A stretch of DNA of 64,000 nucleotides from Mermis nigrescens (lineage: Eukaryota; Nematoda; Enoplea; Mermithida; Mermithidae). The stretch covers positions 124,001-188,000 of the forward strand of contig JAVLUZ010000724.1 in assembly GCA_036768485.1 (NCBI GenBank). Direction: 5' to 3'. How positions within the stretch are numbered: the first letter of the stretch is position 1; each line of letters starts with the position of its first letter. Positions 22,189-34,263 of the stretch are shown here, in pieces. Both the position numbers and the translations under genes were made by a program. The notes beneath the pieces are model-generated. The model had not been told where the DNA came from. It saw nothing but the letters and a program-made list of their open reading frames with translations, and did no database searches.

Positions 22189-23184
22189 GAAGCCCTTTTC
22201 TGTTCATGTAGGTTTCAAAACAATTTTAACAGCAGAAACAGCTATTTTTGCATAGTTTTCTTCTATTTTCAATAGAAAAATCTCAATGTTTTGCATCAAA
22301 TGCTATAAATACAGGAAATCAAGCAGTAAATCATGCTTCTAGACGTCTATCCGCCTTAATTTTGCAAATTTCTCGGCGCTTCGCGCCAGATTTTTGTTAA
22401 AGTCTTAGAAATTTAATGATTTTTTTGCACAAAACTGTCGAAATTTCTGAAATTCTAAGAAAAATATGACATAAAAAGTGATTTTATGTAAAAGTATACA
22501 ATGTAAAACACCGAAAAATGCTATTTCGCGCGTTGAGGGCAAAATTTTGGACCTGTTTTTGACTTTTTTGGAAAAGTTTGTATACCGCCCCCTCCCGCTA
22601 CTGGATGGATCAGAAAGTACAGTAATTCTCGCATTCGTCTGCTACCATAAAACGTTCAAAGACTCTTTTTTGTAAAGCACAATCTCAAAGCAGTTGGTTA
22701 TAATAGTGTGACTTTAAAGAATCTGATAAAGGCTGACGGCGACGATAACGCGATAGCACAACAAGGCGAAATAGATGAGGCTAACTTTGATTCAGATGAT
22801 CTTGATTTCGATGATGAATTATCTGCTTCATCAGGTTGAAATAAAAATTCTGGCCAACACCAATAAACATTTGTTTTAGTTCGATAAAGTGTTAAATATT
22901 ACGATTATTCTCTAGCTCATGTACATACAAAATATTCTAAGAGTACTATTTATGGGTATAGGTATATAAGCTTTACCCTCGGCATTACCCTCGGCCTCGG
23001 CCTCGGCCGAGGCAAGGATTTTAAGTCGCCTCGGCCTCGGCCGAGGCCGAGGGTCCAAAAAGTACCCTCGGTCCGATCACTGACGTGCAGTTGCCAGATT
23101 GAAAGGACTTCCTGAATAATTTATCTTTCGATTACATCGTCATACGTTCCGGTGAAGTCAGGCTATCAATAGCGTACATACTTT

Positions 23185-23330
23185 AACACAGGAACCGAGA
23201 ACCGGAACCGACGGTTCTCTAGTTGAAGAACCGGAACCGAACCGGAACCGAAGTTCTCGTTTTCCAAGAACTGGAACCGGAACCGGAACCGATTTTTTTG
23301 AAAAACCTGGAACCGGAACATCCCTAGTGC
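23185..23330. repeat. GGAACC-type short tandem repeats, probably a transposon terminus
   Basis: Repeated CCGGAACCG words end in GGAACATCCCTAGTG. A terminus reading CACTAGGGATGTTCC when reversed would suit a hAT element. The partner end was not found. Confidence 0.5.
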
Positions 23331-23959
23331 TGGGTACATGCAGTTACATCACTTAGCTTTGACCAAAAACGGCAAAAGACGCCAAATATGGCATTAAAAA
23401 GCATGTTTTTGCCCAGAAGTCGGGTCAAGCTGAGGGGTTAAAGAACCTCAGCCTTTAAATAAAAAGGGGGACAACCGACTTTCAGTGAGGATCTCCATCC
23501 TAATGGTCCTTTTATCTAGAACATACAACTTTTTTCTTAAAATGTGGTGAATTGAACAAAAATAAGTCAAAAAATGATAGTCAGGCGAAAAATACTCTGA
23601 AGCGAAAAGTCGAAAAAAATGCGTAAAACAGCATTACATAATTAGTCGTCTGGAAAATTCGGAATCCTGAACCCCTCAAGAATCTGTGTGGCCTAATCTC
23701 CTAACATATGCTATACGAAAAAAATTGTTAACTCCTAAAGGTCTTTGAATGTTGTCATCTTCACCCGCATCAACACATTGAGAGCAATGTGCCATTACAA
23801 CTAATAAATATACTATTTTGCAGCCATCTAAATACTATCGTATGAATTCCGATCGGTACGCATGCCAAAGGCTAAATAACACATAAAATATTAGTTCCAG
23901 CTTAAAAAAGCAGACAAGTACCATGCCATAAAACCTCAGGTAGGGCAGTAAAATACGAC
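23331..23959. other. Unassigned, low-copy repeat fragments
   Basis: Sequences such as GACCCCTCAAGAATCTGTGTGG near 23670 look like fragments of the C-rich families, but no boundaries are visible. Confidence 0.3.
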
Positions 23960-24365
23960 TAAAATTCACGATACTGAACCCGTGCCAGAACCCCCCCCCT
24001 CCGCTGAGAGGTCAGCCAGACAGGTACTGTCCGGCGATTTTGAACTGACAGAACGTTTTGTTGCATCATTTTTGAGATCAAAAGCAGTAAAAATGTCAAT
24101 TTTTTCCGGCTCTTCGAGCCGGATTAGTATTTTTATGTACTTTTCACTCAAAAATCGCCCGAAATTGACCCATTTCTGTATTTATTAGTGCTAAAAGTGA
24201 TATTATGTAGACGAAATGAGCCAAATCTGCGATATTACCACAAAAACAACGTTTTATAGGCTATTTTTCACCATTTCCGTAAGTTGTGAACGTCAAATTT
24301 ACTGTTTTGGATTTCTGGGATTTACCCTTCCCCCTGCCGAGCCTGACCTTGCGCACCTATGCTAT
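23960..24365 (+). repeat. Family H repeat
   Basis: A C-rich start, GAACGTTTTGTTGCATCATTT, AGATCAAAAGCAGTAAAAATG, AACGTTTTATAGGCTATTTT and TGGGATTTACCC...GCACCTATGC recur in the same order at 34910-35250. A family member at 36178-36623 has a clean 8-bp duplication. No duplication is seen here. Confidence 0.6.
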
Positions 24366-24921
24366 CCTCCATACAAAGTGAGAAAATGTTTGACCCCAAT
24401 CCCAATTTTTGGCGAAAACTTGCGTCTTTTGACTATTTTTTCATTTTTAGCCAAAAAATGTTTAGTGTTGCAGAATTAATAGTTTTAGCATCTGTAGCCA
24501 CGCAATTAATGAACCAACTTTGATCAAATTACTTTCCCGCGCTTTTTTTATGTAATCTACAGTGTGAAGACGCTCTTAGTTAAAATCCACATAGGAATGC
24601 GGATTTTACATTTTTGACCATACCTTCTCTAAAGTATAGCCATAGCTTAAACCTTTATGTATTCACAAGAAAAGACGACTTTCCAATTACGAATTGATAA
24701 TGAAGATTTTTCCATTTGCCGGCTTTCATCCTGTTTCCATTGCCTATTTCGACTTTTAAGCATTTTTCATTTTTCACATTCAAATTTTACTCCTCGTCCA
24801 TTACCATTTCCATTTCCGGGTCTAACCCACGCCCAAAATAATCAGCCGAAAACTACTGTCTAAAATCGCATGTCTTGCCTACCGAACCTACTTATGATGC
24901 AATGAAAAGAACTACTGAACG
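24366..24921. other. Unassigned, AT-rich
   Basis: No gene or bounded repeat seen. Confidence 0.3.
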
Positions 24922-25309
24922 CACACCTGGGCAATGCCCCATATTGGCCCATCACCAGGACGGGCCGAACCAAAAGTTGGACGGGGCGAAGGGTTAACTT
25001 GGATGGGGCTGTTTTGTACGGGAAGAAAATTTTTGGAGATAATTTAAGGAAATGCTAGATACAGTATATCATGATCAGTTTGCAAAACATGCACAGGAAC
25101 CATCTTATTACACTGTTTGACACCTTTTTCACGGATGGGCCCACCTTTTTTCATTGACTGACCCACTGATTAAGCCGAACGGCCCACCTTTTTCAGGCAC
25201 GGACTCACCTTTTTCAGGTACAGACCCACCTTTTTCAGGGTCCAGGGACCCACCCACCCTTTTGGCTGGAAGTTGGACGGGGCGAACCGTCAGCCATTGC
25301 CCAGGTATG
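24922..25309. mobile_element. Family I hAT-type MITE (388 bp)
   Basis: CACACCTGGGCAATGCCC at the left, GCCATTGCCCAGGTATG at the right, and ACTGAACG exactly on both sides (24914-24921 and 25310-25317). The outer 11 bp are the same as family A's, but the interior is unrelated: GGACGGGGCGAA words and a short direct repeat of (C)CCACCTTTTTCAGG. A broken relative lies at about 27742-27955. Confidence 0.93.
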
Positions 25310-25317
25310 ACTGAACG

Positions 25318-26167
25318 TTGCCGATTTACTTCTACATCTTGTTTGCAGTGAAATGAAAACTTTGCCCTGCATATTTCATTTCTGCCAAAAAAGTTTCAGG
25401 TCATTGTTTTCTTTTTTTTACAAAAAACGTCGAATTTTTCTACAATCGAAAATCGGCCAAAAACTGCTCACGCTTTGTGTACAAAGATGTACCTACAAAG
25501 ATGGCTCAAAAATCTTTGTACGAGCCCCAAAATCTTTGTCCCGTACAAACATAAAAACTGTGTTTCAGGTACTTAATATCAATGGGGTATCACAGGTTTT
25601 TTCCGGACGCGAGAAGGGGGAGTGCGAAGAAATTATATTTTAAAAATCGATAAAAACGTATAAAAATGCATTGTAGTTGTAAAATGGTTGCCTTTTCGGA
25701 CCTTTTTTTCCAGAATTTTTCACAGTTTATGCTGCACAGATGGGCAAGGTAGAGGTGGCCAGAGCGGGGTGAAATTCAACAATGATCAAATGGTAAATTT
25801 TAGTCATTGTATTTGTACAGGGTCTCTTCGCACAAGTACAAATACAGTCCGAATAAGTCAACGTACATCCTGCACACACATAAGATTAAGAGAACTATAA
25901 TGTATTACAAAAGCACGTTTTGCGCAGCAAATTAGATTTAGGTGAAGTTTAGCCAATTAGCGGGTTTTTAGCGATGAAAAATACTAGTTTATCGAAGTGC
26001 CGCGAAGCGAAGGAAAATTCAGATATTTTTTACCGTTCCCGGGTAGAATTTTCGTGCCTTTTTGCAGTAAGCTCAAAAATTGTCTCACAGCATCATTTCT
26101 TTTCTCAAAATCGCCACACAGTACCTGGTTTTCCAAAACCTTAGGTGGGGCCAGGAGTATATACCTC
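25318..26167. other. Unassigned repeat debris
   Basis: Around 25480-25560 are TTTGTACAAAGATG words typical of family J without its ends. 25930-26160 resembles 30890-31150, so a further interspersed repeat exists here that I could not bound. Confidence 0.4.
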
Positions 26168-26175
26168 CTCTCACC

Positions 26176-26924
26176 CAGTGTTTTTTGTACAAGGTCCGTT
26201 TGTACATGTACAAAGATGGTCCCCAAAACTCTTCCTACATTTTGTACATGCAAATTTTTGTGTACTATAATATAGTACAGCAGCGATTTTAGTGTAATAA
26301 AACAGGGTTTTTGATTTTTGTTAGTGTATTTTAGCTAATTTCTGGGTCTCTGACGCCAAAAATAGGTAAAAATTGTCTCAAAATGGCACGAAAAATTTGA
26401 TATTTTTCCATTTTAAATGCAAATTCTGTTATATAAAGATATATAGGACAAACAATCACTCATTTAGGCGCGAAGCGCTAAAATTTTTTGAAAATTTTAA
26501 ACCTTTTCACAGTTTTTGTCTTCCCAAAAATCTTTGTACATTTTGTACACACAAATTTTTGTGTACTATAATATGGTACAATAGCGATTTTAAAGTAGTA
26601 AAAACAGAGTTGTTCGACTTTTAATAGTGTATTTTCGTTAATTTCTGGGTCTCTAAGGGCAAATATCACTAAGAATCCGTAAAACGGCGCGGAGCGCCGA
26701 AAAATTTGGCATTTTTTCTTTTGAAATTGCAATTTCTGTCATTATAAAGATATATAGAACACACAATTACTCATTTCAGCGCTAAGCGCCGAAAATTTTT
26801 GCGAATTTCAGACCTTTTTTGCAAGTTTTGTCTTGCCAAAAATCTTTTTACATGTACAAAGACGGTCCCGAAAAGTCTTTGTACATCGGCATAAAATCTT
26901 TGCCGAGTACAAAAAAAAACACTG
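26176..26924. mobile_element. Family J hAT-type element (749 bp), exact target duplication
   Basis: CAGTGTTTTTTGTAC at the left and GTACAAAAAAAAACACTG at the right, with CTCTCACC on both sides (26168-26175 and 26925-26932). Internally about two 300-bp units follow one another, each with TTTTTGTGTACTATAATAT, AGCGATTTTA, GGGTCTCT and a GCGCGAAGCGC-type palindrome. Other copies lie at 28718-29110 and 39580-40330. Confidence 0.93.
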
Positions 26925-26932
26925 CTCTCACC

Positions 26933-27741
26933 CCCTATGCCCATGTGTGTTGTGCTGCATACTTACAAATTTTTCTACTTGGGTAGGATCTTAAAAAAAC
27001 AAAGTTGCAAGGGACACTTTTGGGACTGAATGATCAAGCAAAAAAAAATTTTTCTGAGGTCTGGGGCAGAGCCTCGAAAAAGATCGCAAAATAAGTGGAA
27101 TAAAATTTTTTTCTCGTTTTTCTTACAATTTTAGCCAATATTGATGCCGTTTTTTAAAATTCAAACCATTGTGCTCCAGCTCCATTTTTACCCAGATGTT
27201 TAAATGCCAAATTTTTTAAAAATTCTTGCAAGGGCGACACTAAGTTTTCTTCAAGAATCAGCCAGCAGCATGATCTGGGGGAGAGTTTGGGCAAGGGGTT
27301 TCACCTTACAATGGCGACCAAATTCTGGCGGGTCTGGGTGGTGCAAACCGGCAAAAATCCTCCAAAAAATATGCCGAAAATTCCATTCTGGAGGTATATC
27401 GATTTTTGGAGTATCTACCAGATTCTAGGCGTACAAACCCCTCCAACCCCCATTTACCCCATGCCCATGTGTAGTTTTCACCCCCCCCCAGAAATTTTTC
27501 CGCCCTCCCCCGAAATTCGTGATTTTTTAAGTTTTCAAAAATTTCCTGAAAATTCGCAGAGAAGGTGCTTTTTAAAGCGTTTTTACATATCTGTTTGCTC
27601 AAAAATGCCAAATATTCGGCGCTTCGCGCCATACACTCATGTTTTGACTATATTCTATTCAATCTATTCGACTTTTTTAATATTGTTTTTCAAAATTTTT
27701 GTTTCTTCAAGCTCTAGAAAGATACAGTATCGCACCTGAGT
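26933..27741. repeat. Diverged A- and C-type repeat fragments
   Basis: 27300-27475 has an A-type end (CATGCCCATGTGTAG) and matching interior words. 27480-27740 is part of an inverted family C copy with GGCGCTTCGCGCC at 27618-27630. Confidence 0.5.
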
Positions 27742-27955
27742 ACTAGCCGACCCCAGCTCGTCCATGGAACGGGCTGACACCGAAGCTGGACGGGCTGAAG
27801 GGTCCACTTAGATGGGCTGATGTTTAAAAGAATAGTGAGAAAAAGTACAAAATCAAACAAATTGTCTTTTTTAGCCTATCCTGAGCGCGAAAAGGAACTA
27901 CCAACCCTTGACAGCTAATCGTTGGATGGACTGAAGCTTTAGCTATCGCCCAGGT
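27742..27955. mobile_element. Broken family I MITE
   Basis: GGACGGGCTGAAGGG words and the end GCTATCGCCCAGGTATA match the copy at 24922-25309. The left end is degraded. Confidence 0.55.
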
Positions 27956-28717
27956 ATATACGGCATGGTCAGAAATGCCGGAAAAACGATGTTTTTAATG
28001 CGGACCAGTGATCGGACCGAGGGTACTTTTTGGACTCTCGGCCTCGGCCGAGGCCGAGGCGACTTAAAATCCTTGCCTCGGCCGAGGCCGAGGGTAATGC
28101 CGAGGGTCAAGCTTATATACCAATGTCCAATACCCATAAATAGTACTATTAGAATATTTTGTATGTACATGAGCTGGAGAATAATCGTAATATTAAACAC
28201 TTATCGAATGTCAAACAATTCGTTTTTATTTTCAATAACAGTAGATTAAATGTGTGAAGGATTTATTGAATAAAGTCAGCAGCATGAAAGCATACTTAAT
28301 TTAACAAGTTGTCGTTGAAGAAGACTTGGAAAAGTTGATAAAAAATATGGCTGAACAAGCATTTAAAAACTTTTTTTGTTATAAATAAGAAAACAGTGTT
28401 GAAGAAATAAACGAACAAACGAAATAAGCTAAGTAAAGGCAGAACTGTAGCCATTGTTGTGCTCACTTTTGCAGTAATGCATGTTTAAACACACTTTTTC
28501 AGTCTTCCAATTCTTGTGTGGCAGGTAATATGACGGAAACTGCACTGTACTTTCCGATCATAGTTTCCCAAGGTCCAGAGTTTAGGGAAGGGTGAAATCC
28601 CAGAATGGGGGACCAGTAAATTAAGTAGTGTAGATATTTTATATATAATATATTTTTAAACATACACATTTTTACATACTGCCAGTGTGTGACCTGCAAC
28701 CGGCATGCAGTCATAAA

Positions 28718-29110
28718 CAGTGTTTCTTTGTGCAATGCAAGATACCTTTTTACGTGTACAAAGATGGTATCCAAAAGTCTTTGAACATTTTGTACATGCA
28801 AATTTTTGTGTACTATTATAGTATGGTACAGTAGCGATTTAGTGTATAAAACAGGGTTTTTCGACCTTTGGTAGTGTATCTTAGCTAATTCCTGGGTTTC
28901 TGAATATTTGACATTTTTCCATTCTAAATGCAAATTCTACTATTTTAAAGATATATATGACAGACAATTACTGATGCGCCGAAAATTTTCGGAAATTTTA
29001 CACCTTTTTACAGTTTTTGTCTCTCGAAAAATCTTTATGCATGTACAAAGACGGTTCTGAGAAGATTCTGTACATTATGAAAAATCCTTGCCGAATACAA
29101 AAAACCGTGG
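28718..29110. mobile_element. Family J copy, shortened, nested
   Basis: CAGTGTTTCTTTGTG start, TTTTTGTGTACTATTATAG and AAACAGGGTTTTTCGACC blocks. The end is decayed (GAATACAAAAAACCGTG) and no duplication is preserved. Confidence 0.7.
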
Positions 29111-29537
29111 CCCTAAATGTGATAATTCGGCTTGAATTTACTTGATAATATTAGTTCGGCGTGAAGTGCCGAAATTTTTATCAGATTTTGATAAAAGTTA
29201 CACATAAAACTCGACTGAGAAAACTGAAACAACTTGTACTACAAAATCAGAAATATTACAGATATTGTTATATGCCAATTAAATCTTGTAATAAGCACTA
29301 CTGTACTTAGAAATCCAATGCAACATCAGGATAAATTAGTCAATTTTATCTTTGAACGGCAAAAAGTGCAAAGTTATAAAATAGTACTTATTTTGCATAA
29401 AATTTTTAAAAACAGTATAAATAGATACAAAAGATATTTAAATCTGCATAAAGATGCCTAGATTACACAAAAATTGATTTTGAAGTGTTTATTTCCCCTG
29501 CTTCAATCTAAATACAGTAGGTATATTAGCGATATTT

Positions 29538-30060
29538 TGCGCGAAGCGCCGAAAATTTTTTGAAATTTCCTAAAATATACTGAAAAACGATATAATTAAT
29601 ATCACTTTGTCCAAGAAAGTATTTTTATATTGTATAAAAATGGATCCAAAAAAATACACGAGCCGGAATTGATTTTTGGCAAAACCTGCATTTATTGGCC
29701 ATTTTTAGGTGCGTTTTTGCGATTTTCGGCCGAAAATTCGTGATCATTTACCCCTCTCCCATAAAAATGGCCGAAAACCATACGTGTAACAGGGAGGTTT
29801 GGGGAATTCCCCATCCGCCCAGGGTTGGACGTCCTCCCCACACCCTTCCCTCCAACGTCAGAAAATTTTAACCCACCCTCCCCATTTTTGGCGAAAATTT
29901 GCGCTTTGTTGGCTATTTTCAGGTGCTTTTGCCATTTTTGACATAAAATTAGAGTCGATAATCCCCCTCCTTCTAAAAGTGGCCAGGGACCCCTACCCGA
30001 AATTTCAAGCCGTTACATGTATGCCGAGGAGCCCTCCCGAAAATTTTGAGCTGTTGCATG
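29538..30060. repeat. Palindrome-bearing stretch and family G fragments
   Basis: GCGCGAAGCGCCGAAAATTTTT at 29539-29560, then C-rich tracts with AATTTTGAGCTGTTGCATGCATG near 30042-30062, the usual family G end. Confidence 0.45.
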
Positions 30061-30834
30061 CATGTTTTATAGTGATACTTAGTCTATTCACTCTTGCTTA
30101 CATTAAAAATACTGTATCACTTCGTGAAATTCTAATAGCTAGCTGCACTTTTGCCATAGCGAAAATTAACTTCAAAAATTATTCAAAAGGTTTTCACCAA
30201 AAATCGCTAGACAGTGACTTGAGTCTTGTACCCTGAGAGGGGGTAATAACCCTCCCTCACCACCCTCCCCTTTGGGAATGTGTGTTTCCGATCCATGTAG
30301 CGAGCATGAGAATTAAAACTTAGTCATCACATGAATAATATATTGGCACTTTGCTGTATGTAACTTGGTGTAAGTGGGTACGCGACTAAAACCATAAGAA
30401 AAGTCTATAGGTAAAAATAGCCTATGTAATGCAGATGCATTCTAAATAGTTAATATTCAGCGGATATATTAAACTTATTCAAATTTGATTTTAACCCTCG
30501 GCGCCTCGGCACTTTTCAGCTTCGCCCTCGGCGCCGAGGCCGAGGCTCCAAAAAACGCCGAGGATTGCCGAGGCCGAGGCCTCGGTCCGATCACTGAATT
30601 GCGGACACACTATTTTTGTGCCCCAAAAAGGCACTTTAAAATTACACCCCTCCAGAATTCCCATGCTGTGCATGTCTGGCCAGCAGTATGGTTTTCCGCG
30701 AGTCTACCAAGCTCATGATTGCTTGAGGATCCATGTCTGTGCCATACTTAAAATAAGCCTACGCAGAATTAAGCATTTTTGAGCGAGTTTTAGCGATTTT
30801 CGGGTTAAAACGGCTAATTTTTCCGCCCAAGTCA

Positions 30835-31490
30835 GGGTTCCGCCCCCCCCCCCTTAGGAAAATCCTAGACCCGCCACTGTGTACTCACACATTTTTAGGT
30901 AATTATAATATGGTGCAATAGAACGTTTGTGCGGTAAACTGAGTTCCCTAGTTCCCTGACCCTTAGTTTAGCCAACTAATGGGTTTCTAGCGATTAAAAT
31001 ACAAATATTTATCAATACGGCGGAAAATTTTTAATATTTTTGCTATTTTTAGTTAGAATTTTCAGCTTTTTTCCGCATTAAGCTCAAAAATTGTCGTGCA
31101 GTACCTTCCATTTTTTCAAAATTGCCCGACATTACCTCATTTTTCAAAAGCTTACTTAGGGGTTATATCCATACGTGGGCAGCAAGAAAATTCTGGGGAG
31201 GTCCAAGATTTTTTGAAGGTCAAAAAATGGCCTCAAAAATGGTGATATCGCGATAAAAACACCATTTTTCGACGTTTCTCATCAAGAACTATCCATTGGC
31301 ATCAAAAAATTGCGAAAAAAACGAAAAAAATTGTCAAAAATTGATTTCTGGGGGGTCTTTTGATTTCTGGGGGGGGTCTTTTGGTTTCTGGGGGGGTCCA
31401 GACCCCCCCCAGATCCCCCCCACGCCCATGTGTGGTTATATCCCCCTCTCAACCCCTATGCACATGTGTGGATGCAAAAAATAGGAGCGA
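30835..31490. repeat. Interspersed repeat related to 25930-26950, hosting a family A MITE
   Basis: TTAGTTTAGCCAACTAATGG, AAGCTCAAAAATTGTC and the right edge CCCCTATGCACATGTGTG correspond to 25940-26952. The MITE at 31170-31434 splits it. Confidence 0.55.
31170..31434 (+). mobile_element. Family A MITE (265 bp)
   Basis: CATACGTGGGCAGC to GCCCATGTGTG, with GTTATATC exactly on both sides (31162-31169 and 31435-31442). Confidence 0.93.
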
Positions 31491-32553
31491 AAGACGCGAG
31501 TTGCATTGCATTCCACTGCTTAGGCTAGTTTGAAATTTGGTACCAACATAAATCCTCAAACAACTTGGCGAAGCAGTCGAGCTGAAATGCAAACTTGACA
31601 AGCTCTTGAATTGTTTTAAACATAGAGAAAATGAAAAATTCATCAAAATCCAAACAGTTCCACAAAAAGTAAATTAGACCATTTTCGAAATCAGGGCTTT
31701 AATATTGACCGCATTTGTAAAAAAAATAGTAAAAAAATTTTTTTCTGAAATTTTGTCCCACCTTAAGTGCATATGTGTGAACAGCGCCATTACCAGGCTT
31801 TTATTGTAAGACAGGAGCTTGAAATTTTAAGAGTCAAATATCTCAACAACCGTTAGGAGCTACGAAAAAATAAAGGCGTTTTTGAGCGTTTCTCGTCGAG
31901 CACTATATATGCAACGGCGAAAGAAAATTCGAAAAATAAAATATTTTTATTCTGTTTTCTATGCAAAAGCTATTGCTAAAATTGTTTGCAAGACTAATTT
32001 TCAGTTACCTGTACAAACTCATAGCGCTTTAGATTAAACAAAAATTAGTTTTTGATTGTTTAAATCGCGCATTTGAGGCAAAGTATAGAGAGTAAGTATG
32101 ATACATTTTTTCAGAATATCTAATGAAAAATTTGTCAAGAGAGCGCTAAAATTAAATACCTTTTGCCCGAAAAAGTCTTTTTTACTTGTTAGGACGTCGT
32201 GCTAATGGCCAAGGTGCTCATTAGCACAACCCAACTTTCATTAAAAAACCATGCTTTTTGCTAAATTCTACTAATTTTTCAACATGCAACTTGATATACT
32301 GCGATTATTTAAAGTTGATAATATAAAATTATTATTTATCTAATATGTCTAGGTCATGTCTAAGCTTTGTAGATGACCGGCACCATTAGAAAAAATGAGA
32401 GAGATGCCGAAAAATTGCGACTTACTAGCTCAAAAGTATTTCAAAACTTCATTTGATTGTCCTCTTCGGCGACTTAAAGAATTTTCAAATTTTTCCTTAT
32501 GGAACCCTTATGAAAATCAAACTTTTTTTATTTCAGGGGGAAAGGGCTAGAGC
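31491..32553. other. Unassigned, with an isolated family A core motif
   Basis: At about 31885-31910, TTTCTCGTCGAGCACTATA resembles the family A core although no A ends surround it. No gene recognised. Confidence 0.35.
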
Positions 32554-32668
32554 CACACATGGGCGTGGGGTAACCCCCACATTACTGCAGACCCCACAAT
32601 TCTATTTTAGTATCATTTTTCGCAATGTTACCCATCCTGACACCCCAGAATTTTCTTGCTGCCCACCA
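32554..32668 (-). mobile_element. Family B MITE, right part merged with another repeat
   Basis: CACACATGGGCGTGGG, then GCAGACCCCACAATTCTATTT and CTTGCTGCCCACCATAC. A family C-like start (CAGCATGGGAATTC) follows directly. Confidence 0.65.
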
Positions 32669-32835
32669 TACATGTACAGCATGGGAATTCTAGCAGTAGG
32701 GAAGGGCTTAAAGCCCGAAAATTTTTTAAAAAGTGCGTTTTTTGGCTTAAAAATTATGAGTACACGTCAAAAACAGACAATGTTCATTCTTTTAAAAACA
32801 AAAACGTAACAAAAATTTCAAAAAATATGTGTATG

Positions 32836-32994
32836 CAGGCATGGAGCTGTGAGGGGGACTGGAGGGTCCGGACCCCCAAAAATTAAAAAAATCGGAAAAA
32901 TAGGACTTTTTACACGTTATTTTGTGCGATTTTTGGCTTAGACCCCCAAAATTGGTATTGGTCCTCCCAAAATAGGAGGGCCAGCAACATGCCT
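32836..32994 (+). mobile_element. Family D MITE, older copy
   Basis: CAGGCATGGAGCTGTG to AGCAACATGCCT with the family D interior (AAAAATAGGACTTTTTACACG). The flanks are only weakly alike. Confidence 0.75.
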
Positions 32995-33199
32995 CGTGAG
33001 TATGGCGCGAAGCGCCGAAGATTTAGGACGTATGGCTAAAACACCCTCCACCCCCTGGTTACGGGCCTGCTTGTGATATAAATAAAATAATGAATTGTGA
33101 AGTTCACAAAATTGTTCGTATCTTGGTTCTTAATTCAGCCAATAAGTACCAAGATAAAATGTATTGGCGCGAAGCGCTGTAATTTTCTGATATTTCTAC

Positions 33200-33620
33200 G
33201 CATCATGCACACCATGGGAATTCTGGGTGGAAGCGAAATTTCAAAGTGCTTTTTGGGCTCGAAAACGGTGAATACGCGTCAAAACACCCTTTCTAGGCAA
33301 TTCTGTAGATCTTCTGTCGTTCTAAAGAGTAAAAACTAGAAAATTTCAAAAAACTTAAAAAAATTGAAATAAATTGAAAAATTAAAGTCAAAAAAATAAA
33401 TAGGTAAATGGCGCGAAGCGCCGAAATTTTGGCACTTGAAGCAAGCAGATAGCAAAAAACGCTTAAAACAGTACTTACTTCTAAGAATTTTTGGGAAAAA
33501 AACGAATTCTGGGGGTGAAAAAATCCTGGGGTTGAAACCTTTTCTGGGGATGGGGTGAGAACCCTAAAACCTTCCCCAAGATCACATGTTTCCATGAAAG
33601 ACTGACTAGAAGACCAATTA
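33200..33620 (+). repeat. Family C repeat
   Basis: CACCATGGGAATTCTGGG, AATACGCGTCAAAACACC, then GGCGCGAAGCGCC at 33410-33422 and the G/C-rich tail ending AAGATCACATG. Confidence 0.65.
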
Positions 33621-33843
33621 AAGAACATAAGATGCAAATCATTAATAGACTGTTGTCATGCTGCGCAACTTTCATGAAATACAATCTGTTTGAAACACGA
33701 ATTTTCTGCATACATTAAAATTTCTCCTAAGCAGAAATGCTTTGAAATAGATAACTTTATCAGAGCGTCAAAAACTCTGTAGCGCTATTTGTTGCCATTA
33801 GGTAAAAAATTGCCAAACTAGAAGGCAACTTATGGTACCTAAT

Positions 33844-34036
33844 CAGGGGCGGATTTAGGGGTAGCGGGGGCGGCCGTCCCCCATTGGCCCAAAATAGTGC
33901 GTAAAATTAAAGAATTTTTGAGCGATTTTTAGCGATTTTCGGGTTTAAACGGCTAATTTTTCCGCTCAAGTCAGGGGTCCGCCCTCCGCCCCCTTAGGGG
34001 TACCGCCCCCTTAGGGAACTCCTGGATCCGCCACTG
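33844..34036. mobile_element. Family F short element with CAGNGGCGGAT ends
   Basis: CAGGGGCGGATTTAGGGG at the left, CCTGGATCCGCCACTG at the right. Single ends occur near 20610, 30880 and 42660. The 8-base flanks do not match. CAG-starting inverted ends suggest hAT but this is not proven. Confidence 0.6.
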
Positions 34037-34263
34037 ACGAGAAGCTATTCCCGGAATAGTGCTTATCTCAGGAACAACTTATTCCGCGTTCTGTCATAAG
34101 GCCCTAGGAGAACGCGCCAGCGTTTTTCGAATTTAGTTAAAATTTTGTATCCAGGACCGAGATGGAAAATCGCGAGAAAATAGCAGAGTGGGAAGAATCC
34201 GAAAAATTAATTTCCATTGTTTTTGTTGGTTGCTATGGTCATTGAATCCAAATGCCATTTTAC

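Larger units (their letters stand above)
19693..23083 (+). mobile_element. Long hAT-like element with (CCGAGG)-type termini, carrying a nested element
   Basis: It starts CAGTGATTCGGAACGGAGG and ends CCCTCGGTCCGATCACTG, a CAGTG...CACTG pair. The first and last ~110 bases are GAGGCC/CCTCGG-type repeats. About 20020-20290 and 22660-22920 are inverted copies of each other. Each can be translated outward into an acidic tail (DEANSDSDDLDFDDELSASS and the like) that may be the C-terminus of a lost transposase. No matching 8-bp duplication was found. 28008-30595 is an inverted relative, matching at both termini. The middle is occupied by the element at 20776-22188. Confidence 0.7.
28008..30595 (-). 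mobile_element. Long hAT-like element with CCGAGG termini, inverted relative of 19693-23083
   Basis: CAGTGATCGGACCGAGGG at the left and CCTCGGTCCGATCACTG at the right. The flanks ATGCGGAC and AATTGCGGAC match apart from small indels, as expected for an aged 8-bp duplication. About 28020-28200 is the reverse complement of about 22870-23070, and 30280-30590 that of 19700-20010. The interior differs and holds a family J insertion. Confidence 0.8.

Noticed and set aside
29234..29461. 75-codon lysine-rich frame
   Set aside because: It lies inside the hAT-like element, in AT-rich sequence that gives Lys/Ile/Asn by composition.
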